NCBI GenBank assembly: GCA_011365055.1
Contig: RDOG01000001.1
Location: 62,001-126,000 of the forward strand
Length of the DNA stretch: 64,000 nucleotides
Source of the DNA: Promethearchaeota archaeon
GTDB taxonomy: Archaea; Asgardarchaeota; Lokiarchaeia; Helarchaeales; RDOG01
Direction of reading: 5' to 3'
Both the position numbers and the translations under genes were made by a program. Positions 1 to 10,100 of this stretch are shown here, piece after piece. The stretch's first letter is position 1, and every line of letters starts with the position of its first letter. Under the pieces are notes generated by a model. That model saw only the letters and a program-made list of their open reading frames with translations, searched no databases and was not told where the DNA came from.

Positions 1-756
1 CCAACTAAAATTTTGGATCCTAAAGATCCACTCACTCAAAATACCTTAAATTATTATAGAAAACATAAAATGAAGGAGGGATTATCCACATGGGGTCCTT
101 ATCTTCATCATTATGTTACAGAACGAATAGCAATCTCTGAATTAATCTTAAATCATCAAAGACGGGTATTAAACGACTTTTATTCAATGCTTCTTCATAC
201 AGGATCTTGTAATGAGGGTTTTGAAATGGCCATATTCCCTTGGGGAAATAGAGATTATGAATGCAGGTTGGGACCAATTAAAGCAATGAGTAACTATCCT
301 CCACATGGTTGGTTTGCGTGCAATTATAACGTGCTTTTAAGAATGATGTTAATTAGAGAAGAAGATGATAATTTACATTTAATTTCAGCACTTTCACCAC
401 AATGGCTTCAACCTGGTTCAAAAATTTCTGTTGAAAATGCTCAAACAAGATTTGGGATAATAAATTTTGATATACACTCTGAAAATGATGGATTTAAACT
501 ACATTTTAATGCTAATTGGGATGATAAACCAACGAAAATTATAATTCATAGACCGTTTTTCGTAAAAATTAAAAAATATTTCGTAAATGAAACCAAATTT
601 AATTTTAATATGGGGGATTTAATTGAACTTGAACCCAATAATTTTAGTTTGAAAATTAAATGGGAATCTATTCCTGAGAATCTAATAAATTATGACTCAA
701 TGGTTGACCAATATAAAAGAAATTATAGGAAAATTTATGAATTAGTAATTTCTTAA
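1..756 (+). CDS. Glycoside-hydrolase-like protein, C-terminal part (truncated by window edge)
   Basis: The frame is open from base 1 (P-T-K-I-L-D...), so the gene almost certainly starts upstream; the TTG at 13 is not a convincing start. About 250 C-terminal residues are visible. A helical segment carrying PPHGWFACNYNVLLRMML is followed by a beta-rich stretch (SPQWLQPGSKISVENAQT, then a short strand-rich tail ending in a P-F-F-V segment). This order of last helical hairpin plus C-terminal beta sandwich is familiar from six-hairpin (alpha/alpha)6 glycosidases of the rhamnosidase/debranching type. No catalytic acid can be assigned because the N-terminal part is missing. The family call is an inference from fold-level resemblance; the incomplete 5' end is directly visible. 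Confidence 0.55.
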   Translation, partial: PTKILDPKDPLTQNTLNYYRKHKMKEGLSTWGPYLHHYVTERIAISELILNHQRRVLNDFYSMLLHTGSCNEGFEMAIFPWGNRDYECRLGPIKAMSNYPPHGWFACNYNVLLRMMLIREEDDNLHLISALSPQWLQPGSKISVENAQTRFGIINFDIHSENDGFKLHFNANWDDKPTKIIIHRPFFVKIKKYFVNETKFNFNMGDLIELEPNNFSLKIKWESIPENLINYDSMVDQYKRNYRKIYELVIS

Positions 757-805
757 TATGCATAATTTAATCAATTTTAAAAAATTAACTTGATGAGGAG
801 TTAGT

Positions 806-2119
806 TTGACAAATGAAAATGGAACTGAAGTTTTAATTAATGTAATTGACAGTGATTATAGGGAAAAAAACAAGATATTTGCTTTTTTTATTCTTCCAAT
901 TATCATTACTTTGTTCTTTATTCAAGGTCTTCGTGCATATGCGCCAGGTATCTATATTGGAATATTTCATGTTGTTTTTCAAGACCCCGGTTGGATATTC
1001 TCTTTAATGGTGCTATTTACTGTTATATTGCTGATACTTCCTGTTTTTAGTAATGCTTTATGTAGTCATTTTGGGGAAGAAAAAATATATTTTACTTCTA
1101 TTATTGTTATCGCAGCAAGTCGATTAATAATGGCATTTCACTTGATTTCTATTTTAGAAACCATTTTTGCAGGTATTATCGTTGGGTTTTATGGAATTTT
1201 TCTCAGTATATTCATTAAGAATTTAATTAAAAATCCTTTAAATATCAATGATAAATCGAAAATTGGAATTATTTCGTTTTCCATTCTTATAGCATTTCTG
1301 ATAGATGCATTATTGCGTACAATTGGTCTCACTTCTGATATAAGCCTAATAACATGGTCGCTTCTACCAAATTTTTGGTATTTTATTCAATATTTATGGT
1401 TGATAATACAAATACCTCTTTCAATTCTAAGTGTATATTTTAGTAGAAGTACAAATCATTTAATCTTCAAAGGAATAGATCTCAAAGAAAAAGATAAATC
1501 AATAGCTGATAAAAGAAATTTTTGGATAATTATTGCTTTTGGATTAGGAATGTTTTTCTTCTTATCGTTTAACATGTTTTTATATCCTAATGCAATAGTG
1601 GAATTCGCAACAGTTAATTTTGCAACAAGAATCAGCTATAATGTTATAAATCCAATATTCATCTGCTCCCTTACATTCAGTGTACTCTATATCTTGTTTT
1701 TTAAAGAAAAATACATTCTTAAAAAGGAACTAATAATTATTTATAACGCTATATTCCTAATTTCGCTAATATTGCTCTTATTCGTAGCTGGAATCATGCC
1801 ATCTTCTTGTTATATTATTTCAATTGTAATGACTGTTTCATTAACTTTTATGTTCATTGATCTACATGTTTTACTAGTTAATATTGGCATAAAAAATACC
1901 AAATATGTAAAATTAAAATCTATTTCCAATATTATTTCTATTGGATTTTTGTTCTATTTGTTATTTGTATTTCTATTTGACTTTACAACCGATCATGCTT
2001 TTACAATAGAAGCTTTTCGTGGATTGGGATCGATCCTAACACTAATTTGTGGTATTTCACTAGGTTTGATTTCCATCCTAGCTATCTATCAAATTAATAA
2101 AACAACTGGAGGAAAATAA
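806..2119 (+). CDS. Polytopic membrane protein, possible membrane half of a CWH43-like system
   Basis: This 437-residue protein has about 11-12 hydrophobic segments, a charged loop near residues 225-240 (KEKDKSIADKRN) and no recognisable enzymatic motif. The TTG start is supported by a GAGGAG ribosome-binding site at about 793-798. Its stop lies only two bases before the start of the exported EEP-family phosphodiesterase, so the two are probably cotranscribed. In eukaryotic CWH43/PGAP2IP a multispanning domain is fused in front of an EEP domain, so the pair here may be a split equivalent. That link is inferred from gene order and from the partner, not from residue conservation in this protein. 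Alternatives are a transporter or a lipid/glycan-processing membrane protein. Confidence 0.5.
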   Translation: MTNENGTEVLINVIDSDYREKNKIFAFFILPIIITLFFIQGLRAYAPGIYIGIFHVVFQDPGWIFSLMVLFTVILLILPVFSNALCSHFGEEKIYFTSIIVIAASRLIMAFHLISILETIFAGIIVGFYGIFLSIFIKNLIKNPLNINDKSKIGIISFSILIAFLIDALLRTIGLTSDISLITWSLLPNFWYFIQYLWLIIQIPLSILSVYFSRSTNHLIFKGIDLKEKDKSIADKRNFWIIIAFGLGMFFFLSFNMFLYPNAIVEFATVNFATRISYNVINPIFICSLTFSVLYILFFKEKYILKKELIIIYNAIFLISLILLLFVAGIMPSSCYIISIVMTVSLTFMFIDLHVLLVNIGIKNTKYVKLKSISNIISIGFLFYLLFVFLFDFTTDHAFTIEAFRGLGSILTLICGISLGLISILAIYQINKTTGGK

Positions 2120-2121
2120 AA

Positions 2122-2973
2122 ATGACAATAAATAATAAGAAAAATGCATCTTTATTAATAATATTTATTTCGATTCCTCTAATGATATCAGTAATTTATT
2201 CAATAACACCTGCTGTAATTCCTTCTGAAACTTTTACTGGGCAAATAACTTTTATGACGTATAATATTCATTTTGGAGTTGGTATGGATGATAAGTTAGA
2301 TCTAGCTAGAATTGTTCAGAACATATTGGTTGGCGATCCTGACATTATAGGGCTTCAAGAGGTCGAAACTGGCAGAATAACATCTGAAGGAGTTGACATG
2401 GCTATGTGGTTGGCAAAAAGTTTAGGGATGTATTATTATTATTACCCGGCAGTTAACGAGGCAGGTTTTGGCGTTACAATTCTAAGTAGATATCAAATAA
2501 GGAACATAACTACATACGATCTTCCTGCTTTAAAATTAGAACGAGTACTTTTACATGCTGATGTAATTTTAAATTCCACTTTTGTCTTAGATGTTTTTGT
2601 AACGCATTTAGGATTAGAGGATGACAATACCACTGCTCAAATTGAGTTTATTCTTGATAAGACTAACAAAGTCAATGGACCAAAAATTTTAATGGGTGAT
2701 TTCAACTTAAATGATACAACAAACCAAATAAAAAACGTAACTAATTTTTCAGTAACTCATTTTAATGATACACAGAAAGACTTTGGATCTTCTGGCGATA
2801 CATATCCTGCATATCCTTCACCTTATCCTGGAAATAGAGTTGATTATATTTTTGCTTCAAATTTCACTGCGATAATAAACAGCAAAGTAGTTTCTGATAT
2901 GATTCCTGGAATTCACGTTCCTTGGGAATTTGGGTCAGATCATTTACCTGTCATAACAACTTTACAATATTAA
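2122..2973 (+). CDS. Exported endonuclease/exonuclease/phosphatase (EEP) family phosphodiesterase
   Basis: One N-terminal hydrophobic segment (residues 11-30) anchors or exports the protein; the rest carries the EEP fold. Visible catalytic motifs are TYNIHFG (metal-binding Asn), GLQEVE (metal Glu), GDFNLN near residue 190 (Asp/Asn), VDYIFAS and the terminal SDHLPVI (Asp-His). These are the landmarks of Mg-dependent phosphodiesterases such as DNase I, sphingomyelinase and inositol phosphatases. The middle section (MWLAKSLGMYYYYYP, ILSRYQI, VFVTHLGLEDD) matches the pattern of the CWH43/PGAP2IP EEP domain (MWL..LG.Y....P, LSRYPI, FVTHFG..ED). It lies two bases after the polytopic membrane protein. 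The substrate, presumably a lipid or glycolipid phosphodiester outside the membrane, is not determinable. Confidence 0.85.
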   Translation: MTINNKKNASLLIIFISIPLMISVIYSITPAVIPSETFTGQITFMTYNIHFGVGMDDKLDLARIVQNILVGDPDIIGLQEVETGRITSEGVDMAMWLAKSLGMYYYYYPAVNEAGFGVTILSRYQIRNITTYDLPALKLERVLLHADVILNSTFVLDVFVTHLGLEDDNTTAQIEFILDKTNKVNGPKILMGDFNLNDTTNQIKNVTNFSVTHFNDTQKDFGSSGDTYPAYPSPYPGNRVDYIFASNFTAIINSKVVSDMIPGIHVPWEFGSDHLPVITTLQY

Positions 2974-2986
2974 ATTTCATTCTTCC

Positions 2987-2995
2987 TTTTTTTTT
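2987..2995 (+). terminator. T-tract terminator after the EEP gene
   Basis: A run of nine T residues starts 14 bases after the EEP stop codon. Archaeal RNA polymerase commonly terminates at such tracts without a hairpin. A new gene with its own leader begins at 3071. Confidence 0.5.
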
Positions 2996-3031
2996 CGTTT
3001 ATGAAAAATTAAAATAGAACGTATTTTTTTG

Positions 3032-3042
3032 TAATTCGACTA
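3032..3042 (+). repeat. 11-bp motif, copy 1 (upstream of the HAD gene)
   Basis: TAATTCGACTA occurs here, 29 bases before the HAD start codon, and again at 3804-3814 upstream of the caspase-like gene. Both copies are followed within 4-7 bases by ATAAAATT. It may be a shared promoter element; the function is inferred only from position. Confidence 0.35.
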
Positions 3043-3070
3043 AGTCATAAAATTAAATAGGAAATTCAAA

Positions 3071-3721
3071 ATGACAATAAAACTCATTAGTTTCGACTTT
3101 GATGGAGTAATAGTCCATGGTTTCAATACTTGGTTTAAAATTAGGGAATTAAGAAATATTCCAGAAGGAAGATATTTAGATTTTCAAAATGGATTAATCG
3201 ATGGTCTTGAATTTCGAAATTCTGAACATGTACTTTACAAACAAGTAAAATTATGTAAGAAAGATTTCGAAGATGTGGCTAATATCTTAGAATTATCACC
3301 ACACGTTAAGGAAGTTATAACTGAATTGAAAAATCAAGGTTATATATTGGCAATTAATTCTGCAGGACCAAAATTATCAATTCAAACAAAGTTAGAGAGA
3401 GAAGGCATTAATTTTTTTAAATATATATGCTCAATGATACCTTTATTTGATGCGAATGGCTTTTTTTACGATACTTCCGTTCCTTATTTAGATGAAATTA
3501 AAATGTTCGATAAGTTAAAGGCTTTAGAACTTATCTCCAAAAAAGAATCCATACCCTTAAAAGAAATGGTTCACGTTGGTGATGGCGTTAATGATATTAA
3601 AGCATTTGAAAAATCTATTGGAATAAGTTATAATCCGCAAAATAAAAGAGTTATAGAAAGTGCAAAATATAATATCGATGATCTTAAAGATTTAATCCCG
3701 CTTCTTAAAAAATTAAGATAA
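3071..3721 (+). CDS. HAD-superfamily phosphatase (phosphoserine-phosphatase-like)
   Basis: A 216-residue cytosolic hydrolase with the HAD motifs in order: motif I SFDFDGV (nucleophile Asp9, acid/base Asp11), motif II NSAG near residue 97, a motif III Lys in the following helix, and motif IV HVGDGVNDIKA near residue 168. A helical cap of about 70 residues between motifs I and II suits small phosphorylated substrates, as in SerB-like enzymes. No substrate-specific motif can be assigned. The gene stands alone, between the EEP terminator and a roughly 215-bp AT-rich gap that holds the promoter of the caspase-like gene and no visible gene. Confidence 0.85.
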   Translation: MTIKLISFDFDGVIVHGFNTWFKIRELRNIPEGRYLDFQNGLIDGLEFRNSEHVLYKQVKLCKKDFEDVANILELSPHVKEVITELKNQGYILAINSAGPKLSIQTKLEREGINFFKYICSMIPLFDANGFFYDTSVPYLDEIKMFDKLKALELISKKESIPLKEMVHVGDGVNDIKAFEKSIGISYNPQNKRVIESAKYNIDDLKDLIPLLKKLR

Positions 3722-3803
3722 GAATTTTATATTTTAATAGATTTTTTTAAGTTCCTTTAATTTATTATTCTGAATTTTTTCCAAAATTAACATTTCTTTT
3801 AAT

Positions 3804-3814
3804 TAATTCGACTA
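3804..3814 (+). repeat. 11-bp motif, copy 2 (upstream of the caspase-like gene)
   Basis: Identical to 3032-3042 (TAATTCGACTA) and again followed by ATAAAATT. It lies about 120 bases before the start of the caspase-like protein, in the only gap (3722-3936) before that gene. Confidence 0.35.
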
Positions 3815-3936
3815 TCTAGACATAAAATTTATTAATTTTTAAGATTTATAATTAAACAGATCAAAAATATTGGTAATTTTTTTTACAAATATTTTTACCT
3901 TATAGGGGAAATTTATCTAAATTTCCATTAATTTAG

Positions 3937-6636
3937 ATGATTATAATGAAGTATAGGAAATATAAATCATGTTCATTCATACTTATGTCATTATTATATA
4001 TTTTATTTATTCTAAATTTGATTCTTCCTTTAATAATTATTAATTCAAATGATCGCACTTTAAATTTTAATTATGATATAATGAGTAGTTATATTGAAGA
4101 ACCAAATGGATTGATAACCAAATTAGATAAATCAGTTCAATTACACGAATCCATCTATCAATCAGAAAATGTAGTTGAAGGTTATGCCATTGTACTTGGC
4201 GTAAGTGATTATCCTGGTACTGAATATGACTTAACTTATTGTGATGATGATGCAACAGATTTGTACAATCTCGTTCAATCTGAATTTAAAATCCCAAGAC
4301 AAAACATAATTTATTTAACAAATTCAATGGTAACTAAATCAGCGATAACTGCGGCAATTAATGAGCTCGCGGTTAAAATGGATGCAAATGACTATTTATT
4401 TTTCAGTTTTTCAGGTCATGGAAGTTGTAATTATTTAAAATCAACTTATGATTGGTATATTGAGTCTAATCATCCTTATAGTAATGGTATGGATTATTAT
4501 TGGCATTATAGTTATCCTGGTGCTTTTATGATGAGAGTGCATTTTACACAAATTGAAACAGAATATCGTTATGATGGTGTTTTTGTTGGCGATAATGACC
4601 ATAGAGATGAAGCATGGGATTTATTTACTGGTGAATTTTATGATGTATGGTCCAATTGGGTGATTTGCGACGATATTTACGTAAATTTATATACCGATCC
4701 TTATAGTATAGTGGATTGGGGATTTCAAGTAGATAAAGTTCAAGTTGCTTTCTGTACTTCTCCATTTGAAATTATACCTTACGATGGATTGAACATCGGA
4801 TTAACAGATAGCGAATTAGATCTATTGCTTGACTTGATTCCTGGAAAAGTTATCTGTTTATTCGATTCCTGTCATAGTGGTGGTATTGGATCTAGTCTTC
4901 AGCAAGTAGGAAGATATATTATGACAGCCTGTCTGTATGATGAAGTTTCGTTAGAGGATCCATATAGCGAAAATGGCGTGTTTACACATGAATTCCTTGA
5001 TTGTTGGACTTCAGCTTATGATTTTAATAATGATGGAGTTAAATCTTTTGAAGAAATTTGGGATTATTTATATTCTGGTACTGTTTCTAGATCAAATTAT
5101 CTTGGATTTACTCATCATCCTCAATGTCAAGATCATATCGTTGGTGAAACTATTCTACAACCAAATGCCAAGATATTGAATTATAATTATGATGTAAACG
5201 GAACAATAACCCTTAATTATTCTCATAGCGGTCTTGGATATGGAAATTTAGGCGTTTTTTATTATGATCTATTAAATAATAATTATTTTAAATCATATTG
5301 TAATATGAATCTAATTAGTTCTCCAGGCTTTCATCAATTTACAGTAAATGGGCCAAGTGATAGTTTCCATATTTCTGCAATTTCCATAATTTTAGAAGCA
5401 CGATACCATGATTTTGTTGAAACATCAACAATTTTTATTGAAATTGGAAGTGAATATGTTTCGACAGTTGTCGATTCTGATGGGGATGGTATTATTGATT
5501 ATAATGAATTCACTAAAGGTTCTAATCCTTGGGATTTAGATTCTGATAACGACTCTTTTTCTGATTATTATGAATATGTAAATAATTTTATTCCATATTA
5601 TAATGATTATTTATTGGATCTGGATGGTGATGGAATTCCAATTGAATGGGAGCTCGTTTATAGTCTCTCTCCAACCGAAGATAATACATATTTGGATGCA
5701 GATCGAGATGGTGTATCGGATTATTTAGAATATATTAATTTTGGTAATCCTACTAAACCTGATACTGATAACGATCTATTGAATGATTTGCAAGAGCTCC
5801 AATTGGGTACTTTGCTAAACGATATCGATTCAGATAATGATTTATTTACTGATTACACAGAGTTCATTTTGGGAACAAATCCTCTGAATTTTGGTTTTTC
5901 TCCATTTGTGTATATTGCAGGAATAATATATTTTATCGGTGGGATTTATTTTATTAGATCTTATGGTAAAAAGTATGCAGAAAAAAACATGTTTAAACAT
6001 CCAAAATCGCTTAAAAACGCTCCTGAAAAGACTTCAGTAGAAGAAATCAAAATAAAACGTCCAGTATATAATATCCCTCCTTATATCCGACCTTATCATG
6101 AGTCTTCTTTATTGAAACGTACCTCTTCTCAAGAATCAAGCTCGGAAAATCTAAATTCAGCTTTCAGTAATTCTATATCAAGAAAACCAATTTTTTGTGG
6201 AAAATGTGGTTCGTTATTAGTTAATCAGGTTTGTCCACGTTGTGTTGAAAAAAGACAAGTTCTCGAAGAAAGAAAAACAACTTTTCCTGAATTAGATCCA
6301 AAACGCGAACATATTTTAAGGAGTGATGAAAATAAATCTCCCTCAAAATCAAATATTATTCATCTCCCAGAAAATTTAGATTCAAATATCAAGCAGATTG
6401 AAAACAAAATTCAAAATGGAGATGAAATAAAAGAATTTAAAGAAGACGATTTAGTTGATATTTTTTCTTGGATAAAAACTAGAATTTCAGACGTTAATGA
6501 AAAATCAGTTTCCGAAAATGAAAAACCTCTAGATAAAAAAGAAAAAGCAAATATTCCAAGATTTTGTCCAAATTGTGGATATTATTCTGAATTTATAACC
6601 TGTCCACGATGTGGTTTCATATATAAAGAAAATTAA
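3937..6636 (+). CDS. Membrane-anchored caspase-like (C14) protease with TSP3-type repeats and cytoplasmic zinc ribbons
   Basis: The order of domains in this 899-residue protein is: an N-terminal hydrophobic signal segment; a caspase/metacaspase domain with VLGVSDYPG, catalytic His161 in FSGHG and catalytic Cys312 in FDSCHSGG; a beta-rich linker; Asp-rich calcium-binding repeats of thrombospondin-type-3/EF-like form (DSDGDGIIDYNEF, DLDGDGIP, DADRDGVSDYLEY, DTDND, DSDND) at about residues 510-655; one membrane helix near 657-675; and a charged tail with two zinc ribbons (CGKCG...CPRC near 754, CPNCG...CPRCG near 875). By topology the protease would be outside and the zinc ribbons inside. ATG at 3946 is an alternative start. 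It is followed 12 bases later by a small zinc/membrane protein. Confidence 0.85.
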   Translation: MIIMKYRKYKSCSFILMSLLYILFILNLILPLIIINSNDRTLNFNYDIMSSYIEEPNGLITKLDKSVQLHESIYQSENVVEGYAIVLGVSDYPGTEYDLTYCDDDATDLYNLVQSEFKIPRQNIIYLTNSMVTKSAITAAINELAVKMDANDYLFFSFSGHGSCNYLKSTYDWYIESNHPYSNGMDYYWHYSYPGAFMMRVHFTQIETEYRYDGVFVGDNDHRDEAWDLFTGEFYDVWSNWVICDDIYVNLYTDPYSIVDWGFQVDKVQVAFCTSPFEIIPYDGLNIGLTDSELDLLLDLIPGKVICLFDSCHSGGIGSSLQQVGRYIMTACLYDEVSLEDPYSENGVFTHEFLDCWTSAYDFNNDGVKSFEEIWDYLYSGTVSRSNYLGFTHHPQCQDHIVGETILQPNAKILNYNYDVNGTITLNYSHSGLGYGNLGVFYYDLLNNNYFKSYCNMNLISSPGFHQFTVNGPSDSFHISAISIILEARYHDFVETSTIFIEIGSEYVSTVVDSDGDGIIDYNEFTKGSNPWDLDSDNDSFSDYYEYVNNFIPYYNDYLLDLDGDGIPIEWELVYSLSPTEDNTYLDADRDGVSDYLEYINFGNPTKPDTDNDLLNDLQELQLGTLLNDIDSDNDLFTDYTEFILGTNPLNFGFSPFVYIAGIIYFIGGIYFIRSYGKKYAEKNMFKHPKSLKNAPEKTSVEEIKIKRPVYNIPPYIRPYHESSLLKRTSSQESSSENLNSAFSNSISRKPIFCGKCGSLLVNQVCPRCVEKRQVLEERKTTFPELDPKREHILRSDENKSPSKSNIIHLPENLDSNIKQIENKIQNGDEIKEFKEDDLVDIFSWIKTRISDVNEKSVSENEKPLDKKEKANIPRFCPNCGYYSEFITCPRCGFIYKEN

Positions 6637-6648
6637 AGGTGAATTTCA

Positions 6649-7062
6649 ATGAATTCTTATTTATATCAAACCCAATATAAATACGCTTGTCCTGAGTGCG
6701 ATAAATCTGAAACAATATCTAAAAAACCTCATTCGTGTATTAAATGTGGAATTGAATTGTGTAATAATTGCTTTAAAAAGCATCATAAAGTTTGTATTTG
6801 GTGTTATGAAAAAATTTCAAATGAATATTTATGGAAACAAAAATTAAGCAAATATCTAATGATCATAATTCCTTTGCTGGTATTTTTAATTCCTGCTCCT
6901 ATTCCAATAATAATTCTCTTTTTTACATCTTTAACCGCAGGATTAATAATCATAACTGTATTGTTATTACTATCTTCTTTTTGTTTCTGCCTAATATTGC
7001 GAATATTTTATACTCGAAAAATGATAAATTCAATAAAAGTTGAAAAGACTTTTAGATTTTAA
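6649..7062 (+). CDS. Small treble-clef zinc-finger membrane protein
   Basis: 137 residues. The N-terminal half has closely spaced metal ligands: CPEC, then CIKCG, CNNC, KHHK and CIWC, a cross-brace pattern that could hold two zinc ions as in RING/FYVE/B-box-like fingers. The C-terminal half has two hydrophobic helices (about residues 68-95 and 98-122) with a basic end. GGTGA precedes the ATG. It starts 12 bases after the caspase-like gene, so the two are probably cotranscribed, and both would present zinc modules to the cytoplasm. Without a search I cannot assign ubiquitin-ligase activity; a structural adaptor is equally possible. Confidence 0.6.
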   Translation: MNSYLYQTQYKYACPECDKSETISKKPHSCIKCGIELCNNCFKKHHKVCIWCYEKISNEYLWKQKLSKYLMIIIPLLVFLIPAPIPIIILFFTSLTAGLIIITVLLLLSSFCFCLILRIFYTRKMINSIKVEKTFRF

Positions 7063-7147
7063 AGTACCGCGGTGAACGTATATATTCAATATATTGAGAA
7101 ATAATCCTTTATTTTTTGAGATTAAAAAAAAAGAATATAAAATTTTT

Positions 7148-10100
7148 TTATTGTTTTAGATATTTAAGAAACATTTCACTAAAGAGTTTTAAAAATTGTA
7201 CGCATTCCGCATTACTTGGAAGAGTAACTTGATTTTTTGAGAATATAATTTTAAATTCTTGATAAATTTTAAATATTAAAGAATCTTGATTCACGATTTC
7301 AGGAATAATAAATTCCTTTTTTAAGATATTTTCGTAATGAGCTAATAATTCGGCAATTAATACGCTAATAATGTAAATTTGAATGCGATATTGATCGGTT
7401 ATTTGTCTAAATTCTTTTAATTTTTTATAGAACTTAAATATCTTTATTGCTAAATAATTTTCAAAGACTCCAAGATTAAAATCATTTTTTCTTACTAACC
7501 AATTACAAATTGAGTTATCTATGAAAATATCCAAGAACATTCTCAGTGTATTCATGTCATAAGAATTAAGAAATTCAGGCATCAAAGAACTAATATAATT
7601 AGTCATTATTTTTATGTTTTCATCAATATTATCTTTATCTAGTAATTTTAGAAGGACTTCAGCATTTATTCGTTGTCTTGCAATTGAAAAAATATCAATA
7701 TTTTTAACTGTAATCATTTTTCTTTCAATATCGAAAAAATCGTCTTCAATGCTTGAATAATGTATTATTTTTATGCCTATATCTTCGAGCCCAATCATTA
7801 ATTCAATTTCTCTTAATTTTTGTGCAAATGCAGACGGTTGGTCAATGACTTTTAATTTGGTTGTTGGTTTATTCTTTGATATAGTTTGTATTTTGCTTCT
7901 TCTTCTCATACTAATAATGAGCGTTCCAACTCCGATCGTTGATCCTATCACTATTATTATAATTATTAAGAAAATAAGTCGTGTAATATCAAAAAGAGGA
8001 GGATCCCCATGACTTGAAATTTCAACAATAATTTCTGTAATAGGTCCGAGATTTCCTGCATTATCAATTGCTTGTATAGTGTATATATATGATCCCGGAA
8101 TTAATCCCGTTTCTGAAAATTGATTGGTAGTTACATTAAGAATATTTAATCCATTTCGGGAAACAATATACGTGACATTTGTTATATCTATAACAGCATC
8201 CCACGTTAAAATTACTCCGACAAGACCAAGATAACTATAATTAAGATTTAATGGTATTGTTGGGGAAGAAAAATCTAAAATACAACTTATATTCAAAATA
8301 TATGATTGATTTGATTCATCAGTAATGTTGATCATAACTGAAAGTGGACCCTCTGATAATGGAGTATTATTTAAAAATTTGTAATTTCCTGCAATGAAAC
8401 CTCGGGGATCTATTGTTAACTCAAATTTACTATCATTAATAGTCAGATTTAAAATATTTGAAACAGTTCCGTTTGCAAAACCTGAAAAATAAATTTCATT
8501 TCCATTTTGAGCATCACCTTGATAGCGTAGATTCGTGCAATTACATTCAGGTAAGATATTATCTACATAAAATATCCTTATTTGTGAAGATGCAAACCCT
8601 GCATCATCAATAATTGTTATATTAACAGAATAAAAACCGCTTTGTAAATACGATGAATTAGTAAAAGTATAAGCTCCTTCGTGTGTATTTCTTGGATCTT
8701 GGCTTAGGGTAAATGAACTATTAATGAATAATTGATCAATGGCAGATCCAGTTCCGTTTGCATACCCTTCAATCTGAATTGAACTCCCACTTAAAATAGT
8801 CCCATCTAAAGAAGGATTGTCTATTGTTAATGTAGGAAGTTCAGCATCAATAGTGAATGTAACGTTTAATTCCATTATTTTTCCAACAGAATTATTGGCA
8901 AATACTTGTAATTGTTCAATATTTTGCAACCAAACGAAATCAGAAGAATTTACCCAAAGCATATTGTTATATATTAACGATTCGTTATCAGACCACGCAC
9001 TTCCCGTCCATCTTCGAAACCATACTTGCTCAACATTTGAAGTATTAAATACGGTGATCGGAATAGAATTAACTGTATATGTATCATTTAATGGAGAAAG
9101 CAAGTAAATTTCAGGTGCTGGAATGTCAACGGGTAAAATCATGTTAGTTGAAGTAATATATTTATTAACGATTAATCCTCCACCCTGATCATAAATGTCT
9201 CTAAGTAATAGACCAGTGTTTTTTTCAAAATAATAAGGACCATGACTTTCATAAAAACTCCAACAATTATATTCGTTCCCTAAAACGGTATCACCAACCT
9301 CGCTGGTGCATTCATAAAAATTATAAGATTTTTTTTCACCTTTCATTTCAGTAATGGTCCCTATTCTAGCATTATCGTGAATTATATGCGGATCTTTATC
9401 TCCAATGGATATGGGCGAATAAGAACTCGCTTGTAATACTTCTCTATTTCTACCATCAACAACATACCAATAATATTTATCTGTAATTGCTACTTCTTCT
9501 TTGTAATAATGAATAGAGCAATTATAAGTAGTGGGACTCAACTGGGAATAGGAAACGGACTCTGTTGCATAATAACCATAGTACATCGCCACATAATAAT
9601 TAATATATAAGCCATCAAAATAATGCATTTCCGCCTCAGTTATTTCGAGATCTGTGAAATTTGAGCTAACTGGATTTCTGGTTTGGAATTTTGAATCATT
9701 TGTCTCAAAATAATATTCGTAATCCCCCACATCAAATTGTAAGGAGATGGAATATTCTGCACCATCCACATAATAAGTATCAGAAGGGTTTGTTTGAGAC
9801 ATTGAATACGTTGCATTTAAAGTTCCATCTTTATAAATTGTTAAATTCAGGTAATAAGGTGCGAAATTATCAGCATCAGTATAAGTAATGTTAAAAGTAT
9901 ATGTATCCCATTTCGAGACATATTTTGGTAAAAGGGATTCATATTCTAAAGTTGCTGGAACTTCATTTAAAGCATCAACTGCAGGTCCAGATATATTAGT
10001 AGACTCGGGATATCTTGTAACATAATGGTTATCGCTAGCTTCAAAATAAAATTCATGTGTTTCATTTGTCAAAGTGGTTGAATATTTGTAAATACAGCCG

